From Chrysosporum bergii ANA360D (GTDB lineage Bacteria > Cyanobacteriota > Cyanobacteriia > Cyanobacteriales > Nostocaceae), in NCBI RefSeq assembly GCF_029891735.1, contig NZ_JANQDH010000020.1, positions 1-51,543 of the forward strand: a stretch of DNA of 51,543 nt, written 5' to 3'. The notes under the pieces are model-generated. The model did not search any database and was not told the DNA's origin. It was given only the letters and a program-made list of their open reading frames with translations. The translations under genes and the position numbers were made by a program. Shown here one piece after another: positions 26,097-35,440 of the stretch; positions within the stretch are counted from its first letter, which is position 1; each line of letters begins with the position of its first letter.

Positions 26097-27818
26097 TTAG
26101 TTTTGTTTTAATTTAAATTCATCAAACTTTACCACATCTGAATCTGGTTTACGGGTGTCAAAATAATAACTAGTGACTACACCAGCCCCTGTATCAAAGA
26201 TACTAAAAACAGTGATGTCATTACTGGCTATATAAGGAATGGGCTGACCATCTTCTCCTAACAAAGGGGCAATTGTGGGAATTACTGGTTCTAAGCCGTA
26301 AGGATCGCCCACTGCAACATAATCTTCTTTATATCCCGTTGGTACTTCTCGTTTTTTGTCTCCCCAAGCAGCACCATAGGAGTTACCCACATTGGATGTT
26401 TCTAAAAAGTGCATCCCACTGGGACTAACAAAGCGATTCCATAAATGGGAATGTCCGTATAATACCAACTGCACATCAGCTGCTTCTAGTAAGGGGAGAA
26501 CATCACGGTTGATATAGTCTGCGGTTTTGGGGTATTCGTAACGTATGGCAGTGATTTTACCTTGTGGATCACGTTCTATGATCTGCACTGGGTTAGTATA
26601 GGCAGGGACAATGTTATCACCGAGAGTGTGGGGGGGATGATGTAACATGACAACTCTGTATTTGGCCTGTTCAAACTCTGGGCTGTTTAGTTCTGCTTGT
26701 AACCAATTATATTGCTCGCTACCTTCAGCTATTGGCTCAAAAATCAACTGTCCATAACCCCAATTTTCCGGCTGCTCTAAATTCTGGGCTGGTTCTGTAT
26801 ATCTACCTTTATGGGGTGTATCTAATTTGGGTGTACGCCACATACAGGTTGCGTATAGTACCACCAGACGCACATCACCAAAACTAACTGCATAATACTT
26901 TTTACCACCTGTTGTACTTTGGGGTAAACTAAAAATTTCTTCGTAGGTGCGAGTGTTAAAGGAATTATCTATTAAGGATTCATCACTATATAACTTTTGA
27001 GCTACGGCGCGAGGAATGGTATCATTAAATTCACCATTTAAACTGTTGGTTTTTTCTAACCTGCCCATGACTTCATGATTACCAATGGCTGTAAACATGG
27101 GGGCGTGTTGAATGATTTGACCACCTGTATAAATGGTTTTAACGTCGTTGTGTATGATTTCATAGTTAGCACGACCTTGTAAAGCGGGAAAAAATGCACC
27201 CCCCCGAATATCATCAAACCATCCTGAGGCGCGATCGCTCACATTAACCAAATCACCAGCCAACCACACGCCATGAACTTGTCCCACTGTTTCCACCACT
27301 TTTTGCAGATTTGCAGCGGTCATGGGTTTTAACTGATGGTCTGAAGTGAGTAGAATTTTTAGTTGTTGACCTGGTTGTGGGTTAGCTGCGAGGGTAAAAA
27401 CATTACTGCTGACACTTGCCCCATCTTCTTCCATACTGATAACACGATAGGGAACACTTACACCAGGGGTTAACCCAGTGATCTTTGCTTCATGTCGCCA
27501 AATGTCGCGTTTTACAGGTTGATTTGTAGTTATATGTGCTACTTTTGATTGTTGGTCTTCTCGTGTGCGGCTGAGTTTATTTGTTTTAGCCAGGGTGGAT
27601 TGTTCCAGATTTTCGCCGTAGGTAACTATGTGTTTTTTACCAGAAAATTCTGTAAACCAAACTACTTGGACTGAGTTGGCAGTTGGCAGTTGTAAAAATG
27701 GGTCAGTCAGCAGATGGGGTGCTGATGTCATAATTATTCCCTGTAATAAAGGCGCACTTACCACGGTAAAGCATAGCACAAACCAGATGGTAAACGTTAA
27801 TAGTTTGGTTTTTGCCAT
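26097..27818 (-). CDS. Secreted metallophosphoesterase, purple-acid-phosphatase-like
   Basis: A 573-residue protein with an N-terminal signal peptide (LLTFTIWFVLCFTVVSAPLL). A Fn3-like domain lies at about 38-140 (VQVVWFTEFSGKKHIVTYGE). The metallophosphoesterase domain (about 150-480) has its metal motifs in order: LLTSDHQ, LAGDLVN, IGNHEVMG, VMLHHPPH and YGHSHLWNR. The first motif has DHQ rather than the common DxH/DxG. The fold resembles purple acid phosphatases, so it probably releases phosphate from organic phosphate outside the cell; the true substrate is unknown. Confidence 0.88.
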   Translation of the reverse strand: MAKTKLLTFTIWFVLCFTVVSAPLLQGIIMTSAPHLLTDPFLQLPTANSVQVVWFTEFSGKKHIVTYGENLEQSTLAKTNKLSRTREDQQSKVAHITTNQPVKRDIWRHEAKITGLTPGVSVPYRVISMEEDGASVSSNVFTLAANPQPGQQLKILLTSDHQLKPMTAANLQKVVETVGQVHGVWLAGDLVNVSDRASGWFDDIRGGAFFPALQGRANYEIIHNDVKTIYTGGQIIQHAPMFTAIGNHEVMGRLEKTNSLNGEFNDTIPRAVAQKLYSDESLIDNSFNTRTYEEIFSLPQSTTGGKKYYAVSFGDVRLVVLYATCMWRTPKLDTPHKGRYTEPAQNLEQPENWGYGQLIFEPIAEGSEQYNWLQAELNSPEFEQAKYRVVMLHHPPHTLGDNIVPAYTNPVQIIERDPQGKITAIRYEYPKTADYINRDVLPLLEAADVQLVLYGHSHLWNRFVSPSGMHFLETSNVGNSYGAAWGDKKREVPTGYKEDYVAVGDPYGLEPVIPTIAPLLGEDGQPIPYIASNDITVFSIFDTGAGVVTSYYFDTRKPDSDVVKFDEFKLKQN

Positions 27819-27894
27819 AGCTAAAAGTTGGTTTCCGTGAGAATTACAGAGGCTGGGGATTCTTTTGAATTTACCTGTTTAATTTCCAACCATC

Positions 27895-27913
27895 AGGTGG
27901 GCAATGCCCACCT
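27895..27913. repeat. Short palindromic hairpin downstream of acnB
   Basis: AGGTGGGC-AAT-GCCCACCT, 8-bp arms with a 3-nt loop. It resembles the GGTGGGCAATGCCCACC palindrome scattered through Nostocales genomes. It follows the acnB stop closely and may help end the transcript, but there is no T tract. Confidence 0.55.
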
Positions 27914-27924
27914 AAATAGATGAT

Positions 27925-30597
27925 CTACTTTGTCGCTGCTGGCATACCTAAAATATCTTCAATTTTAGGCATATCTTCCACAGCAATAACTCGCCCTTGC
28001 TCCTCAAAACCGGCGATTTGGTCAAAGTTCAAATAACGATACAAGTTATCAGCAAAAGGATGAATTTTTGCGGATACAATATCTAAATATTCCTGGACTG
28101 TGGGAATGCGTCCTAACAAGGCACAAACTGCGGCTAGTTCTGCGGAACCAAGGTAAACTCGCGCATCTTTACCCATGCGATTATTAAAGTTACGAGTTGA
28201 GGTAGAAAATACAGTAGTACCATCTGCAACTCGCGCTTGATTACCCATACATAAACTACATCCAGGCATTTCCGTCCGTGCTTGGGCATCTTCAAAAATA
28301 CGATACACACCTTCTTGTTTTAATTGGTATTCGTCCATGCGGGTGGGGGGACAAATCCACAAACGAGTTTTTACAGCCCCAGCACCTTCTAAAACTTTAC
28401 CAGTGGCTCGATAATGACCGATATTGGTCATACAAGACCCCACAAATACTTCTTGTACTGGGTCATTAGCAACTTCTGACAATAATTTCACATTGTCGGG
28501 GTCATTGGGTGCTGCGACAATTGGTTCTGTGATTTCCTTCAAATCAATTTCAATAATTTCTGCATATTCTGCATCTGCATCTGCTGACATTAGGGTGGGG
28601 TTGGCTAACCATTCTTCCATTTTAGCCACTCGACGCATAATAGTGCGTGCATCTGTGTAACCCCTGGCTACCATGTTCTTTAACAAGGTGACATTAGAAC
28701 GCAAATATTCAGAAATTGTCTCCACACTTAACTTAATAGTGCAACCTGCACAAGAACGTTCTGCGGAAGCGTCGGTAAGTTCAAAGGCTTGTTCTACTTT
28801 TAAATCTGGTAGTCCTTCTATTTCTAAAATGCGCCCAGAAAAAATGTTTTTCTTGTTTTTCTTCTCTACTGTCAGTAAACCTTTTTGAATGGCTACGTAG
28901 GGAATGGCGTTGACAATATCTCGTAGGGTCACACCTGGTTGTAGTTCACCTTTAAAGCGGACTAATACTGATTCTGGCATATCTAAGGGCATAACTCCCA
29001 AAGCGCCGGCAAAGGCTACTAACCCAGAACCTGCGGGGAAGGAAATACCCAAGGGGAAGCGGGTGTGTGAGTCCCCCCCTGTTCCTACGGTGTCGGGTAA
29101 TAGCATCCGGTTTAACCAAGAGTGAATAATACCATCGCCGGGACGTAGGGCAACGCCACCACGTTGGGCAAAAAAGTCTGGTAATTCTTGGTGAGTTTTA
29201 ATGTCTACTGGTTTGGGATAAGCCGCAGTGTGACAAAAACTCTGCATAACTAAGTCAGCACTGAAACCCAGACAGGCTAGTTCTTTTAATTCGTCCCTGG
29301 TCATGGGTCCTGTGGTATCCTGAGAACCAACGGTGGTCATGAGGGGTTCGCAAGATGTACCCGGACGAACACCGGGTAAACCGCAAGCTTTACCCACCAT
29401 TTTCTGTGCTAGGGTGTAACCTTTGCCGGTGTCATGGGGTGGCTGGGGACGAATAAAAACTGTGCTTGGTGGTAAGTTCAGGGCGGCGCGGGTTTTGTGG
29501 GTGAGGGTACGTCCAATTAATAGGGGGATGCGTCCACCAGCCCGGACTTCATCACAGATGGTTTCGGGTTTGAGGGTGAAGGTGGAAATAATTTCGCCGG
29601 ATGGGTTGGTAATTTGGCCTTTGTAGGGATGGATGGTAATAACCATACCTGTTTCTAGGTTGGTGACATCGCATTGAATGGGCAAAGCACCGGCATCTTC
29701 GGCAGTGTTAAAGAAAATTGGCGCGATCGCACTGCCTAAAATATAACCCCCAGCCCGTTTGTTTGGTACATAGGGGACATCATTTCCCAAGTGCCACAAT
29801 ACCGAATTAATGGCAGATTTGCGGGAGGAGCCAGTACCTACAACATCGCCGACATAAGCCACAGGATGTCCTTTTTTCTTTAATTCGGCAATGGTTTCTA
29901 AACTTCCCGGTTGCCGTGATTCTAACATGGCTAGGGCGTGTAAGGGAATATCTGGCCTTGTGGTGGCGTGGGTAGCTGGGGATAGGTCATCGGTGTTGGT
30001 TTCCCCAGGAACTTTAAAAACTGTAACTGTGATGGCTTCTGGTAGTGGGGGACGACTGGTAAACCATTCTGCACTGGCCCAGGAGTCAATGACTCGTTTA
30101 GCGAAGGGGTTGGTTTGGGATAGTTCTAAAACATCATGAAATGCGTCATACACCAGTAAAATTTTACTCAGGGCTGCGGCGGCGATGGCGGCGATGGCTT
30201 CTCTACCTTCACTAGCCATGACTAATGGTGTTTGTGCATCTTCTGATGCTATGGTGGCAGTTTGCAGTAAATCTATTAAGGATTGAACGTTGTATCCTCC
30301 TACCATAGTCCCCAATAATTCTACTGCGGCGATGGGGGAAACTAAAGGACTGGTAATTTCCCCTTTGGCAATGGCGGTGAGAAACCCTGCTTTGACATAA
30401 GCAGCTTCATCTACTCCGGGGGGTACGCGATCGCGCAATAAATGTAATAATGTATCTTGTTCACTCTGAGTTGGATTTTTCAGCAATTCGCACAATTCTG
30501 AGGTTTGCTTGGCATCCAATGGCAAGGGAGGAATACCGAGTTGGGCGCGTTCTGCGACATGATGACGGTATTGTTCTAGCATTTTCGTGTTCTCCAT
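27925..30597 (-). CDS. acnB: Bifunctional aconitate hydratase 2 (AcnB)
   Basis: An 890-residue [4Fe-4S] enzyme of the AcnB type that isomerises citrate and isocitrate. It has an N-terminal HEAT-like region (about 1-160), the swivel domain (about 165-380, with [20 protein letters not shown]) and the catalytic domains. Cluster cysteines lie in [32 protein letters not shown] and [32 protein letters not shown] is diagnostic for AcnB. In cyanobacteria it feeds 2-oxoglutarate, the carbon signal for nitrogen control. Monocistronic. Confidence 0.97.
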   Translation of the reverse strand: MENTKMLEQYRHHVAERAQLGIPPLPLDAKQTSELCELLKNPTQSEQDTLLHLLRDRVPPGVDEAAYVKAGFLTAIAKGEITSPLVSPIAAVELLGTMVGGYNVQSLIDLLQTATIASEDAQTPLVMASEGREAIAAIAAAALSKILLVYDAFHDVLELSQTNPFAKRVIDSWASAEWFTSRPPLPEAITVTVFKVPGETNTDDLSPATHATTRPDIPLHALAMLESRQPGSLETIAELKKKGHPVAYVGDVVGTGSSRKSAINSVLWHLGNDVPYVPNKRAGGYILGSAIAPIFFNTAEDAGALPIQCDVTNLETGMVITIHPYKGQITNPSGEIISTFTLKPETICDEVRAGGRIPLLIGRTLTHKTRAALNLPPSTVFIRPQPPHDTGKGYTLAQKMVGKACGLPGVRPGTSCEPLMTTVGSQDTTGPMTRDELKELACLGFSADLVMQSFCHTAAYPKPVDIKTHQELPDFFAQRGGVALRPGDGIIHSWLNRMLLPDTVGTGGDSHTRFPLGISFPAGSGLVAFAGALGVMPLDMPESVLVRFKGELQPGVTLRDIVNAIPYVAIQKGLLTVEKKNKKNIFSGRILEIEGLPDLKVEQAFELTDASAERSCAGCTIKLSVETISEYLRSNVTLLKNMVARGYTDARTIMRRVAKMEEWLANPTLMSADADAEYAEIIEIDLKEITEPIVAAPNDPDNVKLLSEVANDPVQEVFVGSCMTNIGHYRATGKVLEGAGAVKTRLWICPPTRMDEYQLKQEGVYRIFEDAQARTEMPGCSLCMGNQARVADGTTVFSTSTRNFNNRMGKDARVYLGSAELAAVCALLGRIPTVQEYLDIVSAKIHPFADNLYRYLNFDQIAGFEEQGRVIAVEDMPKIEDILGMPAATK

Positions 30598-30922
30598 TGG
30601 GATGTTCTCACTTTAATTATGAAATATTTTTAGGCCAATTTTGGCTATAAAAGTTTACTTGATTTTGATGGCTGCAAGTTTTACAAGTAATGGTTGAAGG
30701 TATGGTTTTAGCTGATTGTTTTCCAAGTATTGATGCTTAACCAAAGTGAATTAATTTTAGTAACACTTGATACTTTTTACTTAAAAATAACGGTTTTCAC
30801 CCTTAGTAAGATACAAATATAATAGACTGACAAGGACTAAATAAGTCAAATTAGCCAAGCCATCAGAAAAAATTAGTTGTATAATGTAGATAATAAATAT
30901 ATTTAATTAAACAAGCGCCATT
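30598..30922. other. A+T-rich intergenic region between divergent genes
   Basis: About 325 bp between acnB and the DGQHR gene. It should contain both promoters. TATAATGTAGATAAT at about 30878-30894 is a plausible -10 region for the plus-strand DGQHR gene. No ORF or structured RNA was recognised. Confidence 0.4.
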
Positions 30923-31954
30923 ATGAGCAACATAAAAATTAGAGCATTTCAAATAATTCAAAATGAAATAAAAATGCTGTTATTTATTACTACTGCTCAA
31001 ATGATTTATGAGCGTTTTGATGTGTCTCGTAGAATTTCTGATAAAGTCCAAGGATACCAAAGATCATTTTCCAAATCCCGAATTAAAGAAATTAAAAATT
31101 ACGTTAATCAAGAACAAGGTATTATACCTAATTCAGTTTTAGTCAATATTGATGAGGGTAAATTTGATTATACAGAAAATGAGAACTTACTAACTTTAGA
31201 CGACGGAGAAACTCTGGGGCTGATTATAGATGGTCAGCATCGGATTAAAGGTTGTTATGAAGCAAACCCTAATTTTCCATTAATAGTAGTTGCAACTTTG
31301 GGATTATCTGTTAAGGAGCAGGCTCGACTGTTTATCAAAATAAATCAGACTCAAAAGGGTGTTCCAGCATCTCTTTATTTAGACTTACTTAATTTATTAG
31401 AAGCAGATATTGAAAATTTTGATGCAGAAGGAGTGACAGCAGAAAGACGAGCGACAGAAATTGCCACGAGATTAAATGAAACAGACGAAAGTCCTTTATA
31501 TGAACTAATTAGAAGAACAGGAGATGCTGGAATGGGGATATCTTTAAGTGAATTTGTTAATCAAGCTAAAGATTATGTAGAACCTAAAACGGGAAAACTG
31601 GCAAATTTGGGTTTTGAACAACAATATAAAGTTTTTGAAATCTACTTCCGTTCTGTTAAAGCAGTATTTTTAGAAGAGTGGGATGATCCCACATCATACA
31701 TTCTCAAAACAGTTGGATTTGGTGGTCTGATGAAAGCATTTTATGAAATATTTAATCTCGTAATGCAAAAATATCAAATGTTTAATACTGAAAATACAAT
31801 TAAAATTCTTCAACTAATTCAAGATTTTAAGTTTGATAGAGATAACTTACCCAGTGGGGGAGGATTTAAGGCACAAGAAAAGGTTGGAGAAATGATTGTT
31901 AGCCGCCTAAAAAATGCAGTTAGAGAAGATTTTGTGGTGATGATTGGAGACTAG
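30923..31954 (+). CDS. DGQHR-domain protein (DndB-related)
   Basis: A 343-residue protein with the diagnostic LIIDGQHRIKGC motif at about residues 95-106, followed by SVKEQARLFIKINQTQKGV (about 127-145), the conserved second block of the DGQHR family. The family includes DndB, a regulator of DNA phosphorothioation, and many orphans near DNA-modification or defence genes; the fold is ParB/Srx-like. The gene is more A+T rich than its neighbours, and no dnd or modification genes are in the window. A small gene follows 5 bp after the stop, so they form a two-gene unit. The function of this orphan form is unknown. Confidence 0.85.
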   Translation: MSNIKIRAFQIIQNEIKMLLFITTAQMIYERFDVSRRISDKVQGYQRSFSKSRIKEIKNYVNQEQGIIPNSVLVNIDEGKFDYTENENLLTLDDGETLGLIIDGQHRIKGCYEANPNFPLIVVATLGLSVKEQARLFIKINQTQKGVPASLYLDLLNLLEADIENFDAEGVTAERRATEIATRLNETDESPLYELIRRTGDAGMGISLSEFVNQAKDYVEPKTGKLANLGFEQQYKVFEIYFRSVKAVFLEEWDDPTSYILKTVGFGGLMKAFYEIFNLVMQKYQMFNTENTIKILQLIQDFKFDRDNLPSGGGFKAQEKVGEMIVSRLKNAVREDFVVMIGD

Positions 31955-31959
31955 AAAGG

Positions 31960-32187
31960 GTGTCATTAAATTTTGAAGAAACTGCTATTGCTTTTATTAA
32001 CTGTAATGGTGATGCTAAACGCTCTTTTAAGGAATATTTGATTGATTTATACAAGTCAAAAGAGGATTATGAGAAAGGATTTATAATTTCAAATGCCAAC
32101 AATTATGTCTTGACTGATATTGAAAAACTTCTATCTAAGGCAGTTTTAAATATTTGTGCTACTGACTATTTGATTAAACAAGGATAA
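31960..32187 (+). CDS. Small protein encoded with the DGQHR gene
   Basis: A 75-residue protein from a GTG start placed 5 bp after the DGQHR stop, with GAAAGG as ribosome site. It begins MSLNFEETAIAFINCNGDAK and looks entirely alpha-helical (SFKEYLIDLYKSKEDYEKGF, LTDIEKLLSKAVLNI). No domain is recognised. The tight spacing and shared A+T-rich composition suggest transfer and function with the DGQHR protein (inference). Confidence 0.65.
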   Translation: MSLNFEETAIAFINCNGDAKRSFKEYLIDLYKSKEDYEKGFIISNANNYVLTDIEKLLSKAVLNICATDYLIKQG

Positions 32188-32590
32188 AACTTATATAGCA
32201 CTTGTTAAAAACGTGAGATACAAATGTAAATGATCGTCTTGTGGCGCGAGCATCCCTCGACTATACTTCGACTACGCTCAGTACTAATCCCTCAACACAA
32301 GTCTTGCTTGCTAATGATGTACCTCAATAAGCAGCGAAAACCGCTACAAGTAAAAATTGTGAAGAATTAAACTTCGTAGTGAAGAATTGAGAATTTATGA
32401 GCAGGTAATATTATAATTATAACATCTAGCGATCGCACAGGGTTTTGATGTAGAATTTATCTGTTACTATATAGGTTGTGATTGTGGATGCGCCGGGGTA
32501 AACTAGGAAACTATTAGTTTAAAGCTGCATAGTGCGTCTATCAATCAGATAAAATAAGAAATTTGTTCTCTGCATCAATTTATTTTGGCT
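32188..32590. repeat. Intergenic region built from dispersed repeat modules
   Basis: Contains dispersed-repeat copy C, inverted, at 32198-32235 (AACGTGAGATACAAATGTAA then ATGATC). A second module at about 32321-32348 (TACCTCAATAAGCAGCGAAA) is the inverse of TTTCGCTGCTTAGTGAGGTA in the 121-bp tandem repeat. Between them lies AACACAAGTCTTGCTTGCTAA, a diverged copy of the ACAAGCA-N3-TGCTTGT palindrome. No gene is visible. Confidence 0.7.
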
Positions 32591-32908
32591 ATGTCACCAA
32601 CTTACACAGTTGAAATTTACCACCAAGGCAAAACTCACACTTTACAAGTTCCTGAAGATCAAACCATCTTATCAGTGGCGGATGCTGCTGGTTTAGATTT
32701 ACCCAGTTCTTGTCATGCTGGGGTTTGTACTACTTGCGCGGGTCTAATTACTGAGGGAACTGTAGACCAAACCGATGGTATGGGGGTTAGTCCAGACCTG
32801 CAAAAACAAGGTTATGCTTTGCTGTGTGTTGCTTATCCCCGTTCTGATTTAAAAGTAGAAACAGAAAAGGAAGAAATCGTTTATCGGTTACAATTTGGGA
32901 AAAACTAA
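32591..32908 (+). CDS. [2Fe-2S] plant-type ferredoxin
   Basis: A 105-residue protein with the cluster ligands in SSCHAGVCTTCAGLI (CxxxxCxxC, about residues 38-46) and the fourth Cys in YALLCVAYPRSDLKVETE (about 78). This is the usual plant-type fold; the acidic C-terminal extension is modest. It transfers single electrons from photosystem I or FNR to reductases; which partner is not clear. I chose ATG 32591 (MSPTYTVEIY); a TTG two codons upstream is in frame but unlikely. The 60-residue gene downstream is probably co-transcribed. Confidence 0.93.
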   Translation: MSPTYTVEIYHQGKTHTLQVPEDQTILSVADAAGLDLPSSCHAGVCTTCAGLITEGTVDQTDGMGVSPDLQKQGYALLCVAYPRSDLKVETEKEEIVYRLQFGKN

Positions 32909-32940
32909 CTAAAACTTACAAATATTCAGGAGTAACCGCC

Positions 32941-33123
32941 ATGACCACTCATTTTATTACTGCGGAAGTTGACTTACAAGAAAATCCCACCGAGTTACAA
33001 AAAGCCATTGAAGCAGAATTGCAAAAGCAGGGTGAACCCCTGCGCTGGGCTATTACTTCTGTGGATGAAACACAGCAAAAAGCTGGTGTGGAGGCTGTTG
33101 TAACTACAGCACATTCTGATTAG
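32941..33123 (+). CDS. Small conserved-looking cyanobacterial protein
   Basis: A 60-residue protein, MTTHFITAEVDLQENPTELQ onward, with a strong AGGAG ribosome site 8 nt before the ATG. The pattern suggests a beta-alpha-beta-beta fold (helix QKAIEAELQKQGEPL, strand LRWAITSVD, strand AGVEAVVTT). It lies 32 bp after the ferredoxin stop and is likely in its operon. Function unknown. Confidence 0.75.
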   Translation: MTTHFITAEVDLQENPTELQKAIEAELQKQGEPLRWAITSVDETQQKAGVEAVVTTAHSD

Positions 33124-33130
33124 TTGATTT

Positions 33131-33169
33131 ATGAGTGATGAGTAGAAAAAGTTTTCACTCATTACTCAT
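33131..33169 (+). terminator. Hairpin after the ferredoxin operon
   Basis: ATGAGTGATGAGT pairs with ACTCATTACTCAT (one G-T wobble) around a 13-nt loop. It starts 7 bp after the stop of the 60-residue gene. There is no T tract, so it is a possible terminator only. Confidence 0.45.
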
Positions 33170-33256
33170 CAATTCCAAGTTCAAAAGATCATTATCTTCT
33201 TCTGGATGAAGTTAGTTTAATGGAATCGGATATGGATAAAAAAGTTTAAATTTCTA

Positions 33257-33588
33257 GTCATTAACAAGCAGGATGCTTGTGTTACAAGGCTTTTTTGTAT
33301 CTCACGTGTTTAATAAATGCTTTTTTCTATAAAAAGACGGTGTAACTTATGGCGGTTTTCGCTGCTTAGTGAGGTAAGTCATTAACAAGCAGGATGCTTG
33401 TGTTACAAGGCTTTTTTGTATGTCACGTGTTTAATAAATGCTTTTTTCTATAAAAAGACAGTGTAACTTATGGCGGTTTTCGCTGCTTAGTGAGGTAAGT
33501 CATTAACAAGCAGGATGCTTGTGTTACAAGGCTTTTTTGTATCTCACGTGTTTAATAAATGCTTTTTTCTATAAAAAGACAGTGTAAC
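33257..33588 (+). repeat. 121-bp tandem repeat, 2.7 copies
   Basis: Units start at 33257, 33378 and 33499, an exact 121-bp period, and differ at only a few bases. The last unit stops at 33588, just before the DUF3326 gene. Each unit contains the palindrome ACAAGCA-GGA-TGCTTGT, the TCTCACGTGTTTAATAAATG module, a CTATAAAAAG stretch and GGCGGTTTTCGCTGCTTAG. No ORF spans the units. The near identity implies recent duplication. Confidence 0.95.
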
Positions 33589-33616
33589 ATTCAGCATTAA
33601 TGACAATAATATTCTT

Positions 33617-34681
33617 ATGCAGCGTCCTTATACAGCAATTCTAATTATACCAACTGGGGTGGGGGCAGCCATTGGGGGTTATGCGGGTGATGCTTTACCA
33701 GTGGCTAAGATTATATCACAGGTGTGCGATCGCTTGATCACTCACCCCAATGTTGTCAATGCTGCTAGTTTGTACTGGAACCTCCCTAATACTTTTTATG
33801 TTGAAGGTTACGCACTGGATAAATTTGCCTCTGGATGCTGGGGGTTACGTCCTGTGCGTAATAATAAAATAGGTTTACTTTTAGACCAAGGTATTGAAGC
33901 AGAATTACGGCTAAGACACCTACAAGCAGCGGACGCGGTGAGGGCTACCCTGGGTTTAACCATCACGGATTATGTAATTACTGATGCACCTTTAAAGGTA
34001 GAATTACGCACTGCACCATCAGGGGCTAGTTGGGGAACCATTGGTAACCCCGACAGTTTACTCAGGGGGGCGGAAGTGTTAATTAAAAAAGCCGGGGCGG
34101 AAGCAATAGCAGTTGTAGCCCGTTTTCCTGATGATATGGATGAAGCAGCAGTAGAAAACTACCGTCATGGGAAGGGGGTAGATTCTTTAGCGGGTGCAGA
34201 AGCGGTCATAAGCCATTTGTTAGTGCGGACTTTCCAAATTCCCTGCGCCCATTCTCCGGCCTTAGCCAGTTCACCACCAGAACCGAATTTATTTCCTTGT
34301 TCCGCAGCGGAAGAAATAGGTTATACTTTTTTACCATGTGTGCTTGTGGGTTTAAGTCGCGCACCACAATTTATTATAGAGAGAGACTCAATGACATCTT
34401 TACCAGATGATATTTGGGCAGATCAAGTAGATGCAGTTATTAGTCCGGCAAATTGTTGTGGTAGCAGCGCTTTAATTAGTTTAAACCAAAGACAATGCCA
34501 AATTATCACTGTGGCGGAAAATCAAACCGTCATCCAAGTCCCCCCCCAAGCTTTAGGAATCACTGCCATGGAGGTAAACTCATATTTAGAGGCGGTGGGT
34601 GTATTAGTAGCCCACAAAGCAGGTATCAATCCCTGTTCCCTTCGTCCTAAAATATCCTCATTACAGCAGCTTATTATCTAG
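33617..34681 (+). CDS. DUF3326-family protein
   Basis: A 354-residue protein beginning MQRPYTAILIIPTGVGAAIG, with GGYAGDALPVAKIISQVCDR and ASLYWNLPNTFYVEGYALDK, which I recognise as the cyanobacterial/plant DUF3326 family. No membrane segment or signal peptide. Gly-rich N-terminal motif IPTGVGAAIGGYAGDA could bind a ligand. Biochemical function is unknown. The start lies 28 bp after the 121-bp repeat array, so the repeats occupy its promoter region. The CPBP gene follows 28 bp later on the same strand. Confidence 0.85.
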   Translation: MQRPYTAILIIPTGVGAAIGGYAGDALPVAKIISQVCDRLITHPNVVNAASLYWNLPNTFYVEGYALDKFASGCWGLRPVRNNKIGLLLDQGIEAELRLRHLQAADAVRATLGLTITDYVITDAPLKVELRTAPSGASWGTIGNPDSLLRGAEVLIKKAGAEAIAVVARFPDDMDEAAVENYRHGKGVDSLAGAEAVISHLLVRTFQIPCAHSPALASSPPEPNLFPCSAAEEIGYTFLPCVLVGLSRAPQFIIERDSMTSLPDDIWADQVDAVISPANCCGSSALISLNQRQCQIITVAENQTVIQVPPQALGITAMEVNSYLEAVGVLVAHKAGINPCSLRPKISSLQQLII

Positions 34682-34709
34682 TTTCTTCAGTCCCTACTCC
34701 TGAAAAATC

Positions 34710-35291
34710 GTGGTTGAACAACAAAATCAAGAACCAGAAATTCCCTACTTAACACGCACCCAGATATTAGTAGCTATGGGAGTGACTGCTGTCCTATTAT
34801 GGATAGTGGCTAAGGTATGGTTAACTTATGGAAACTTTTACTTATTTAGATGGTACTGGTCAGCAACAGATTTACTCTTAGGCGTGGGGACGGGGTTAAT
34901 CATCACCATGTTAAGTGGTTTAGCTTATCGCCTTTGTCCTCCCTACCGTGACAGCGCCGACTATTATCTAGATATGGTGATCAAGCCTTTGACTTTACCT
35001 GACTTAATTTGGTTAGGTTTACTCCCGGCTTTAAGTGAAGAATTGTTATTTCGCGGTGTGATGCTGCCCGCTATAGGCTTAAATAATTTAGGTGTAATTG
35101 TATCTAGTCTGGCTTTTGGTGTTTTACATCTCAGCAGTCCCCAACAATGGCCTTATGTAATTTGGGCAACTATTATTGGCTTAATACTGGGGTTTAGTGC
35201 TTTATTTAGTGATAATTTATTAGTGCCAATAGTTGCTCACATGGTGACAAATTGGGTTTCTAGCTTGTTCTGGAAATTACGTCGGGGTTGA
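34710..35291 (+). CDS. CPBP-family intramembrane metalloprotease
   Basis: A 193-residue membrane protein from a GTG start. It has the Abi/CAAX-protease motifs: LSEELLFRGVMLP (EExxxR, about residue 111), FGVLHLSSPQQW (FxxxH, about 145) and VPIVAHMVTNWVSS (HxxxN/B, about 176), with four or more hydrophobic helices. Members cleave prenylated proteins, process peptides or act as immunity proteins; cyanobacterial substrates are unknown. The 3' end touches the TnpB remnant, which may have altered sequence beyond the stop. Confidence 0.9.
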   Translation: MVEQQNQEPEIPYLTRTQILVAMGVTAVLLWIVAKVWLTYGNFYLFRWYWSATDLLLGVGTGLIITMLSGLAYRLCPPYRDSADYYLDMVIKPLTLPDLIWLGLLPALSEELLFRGVMLPAIGLNNLGVIVSSLAFGVLHLSSPQQWPYVIWATIIGLILGFSALFSDNLLVPIVAHMVTNWVSSLFWKLRRG

Positions 35292-35440
35292 CACTCCCCG
35301 TCCTGAGCTTGTTTAGCAAGATTTAAAATATTAATTGCTGCATTTGTGTTTCTATGTAACTCCCATCCACACATACATATATAAGTGGGAGTTGATAGAG
35401 ATTTTTTCACAATGCGCCCACAATTACTGCATTGTTGGGG
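35288..35440 (-). pseudogene. TnpB (IS200/IS605 OrfB) C-terminal zinc-ribbon remnant
   Basis: The minus strand reads QCSNCGRIVKKSLSTPTYIC, then MCGWELHRNTNAAINILNLA, matching the TnpB C terminus CSxCG...CxxCG...DRDxNAAxNIL. Asp of the DRD motif has become Asn or His, and the rest of the gene (RuvC catalytic domain) is gone. Downstream on that strand is the element end GGGGAGTGTCAA (35288-35299). Upstream it abuts the decayed CRISPR units at about 35440. A dead fragment. Confidence 0.75.
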
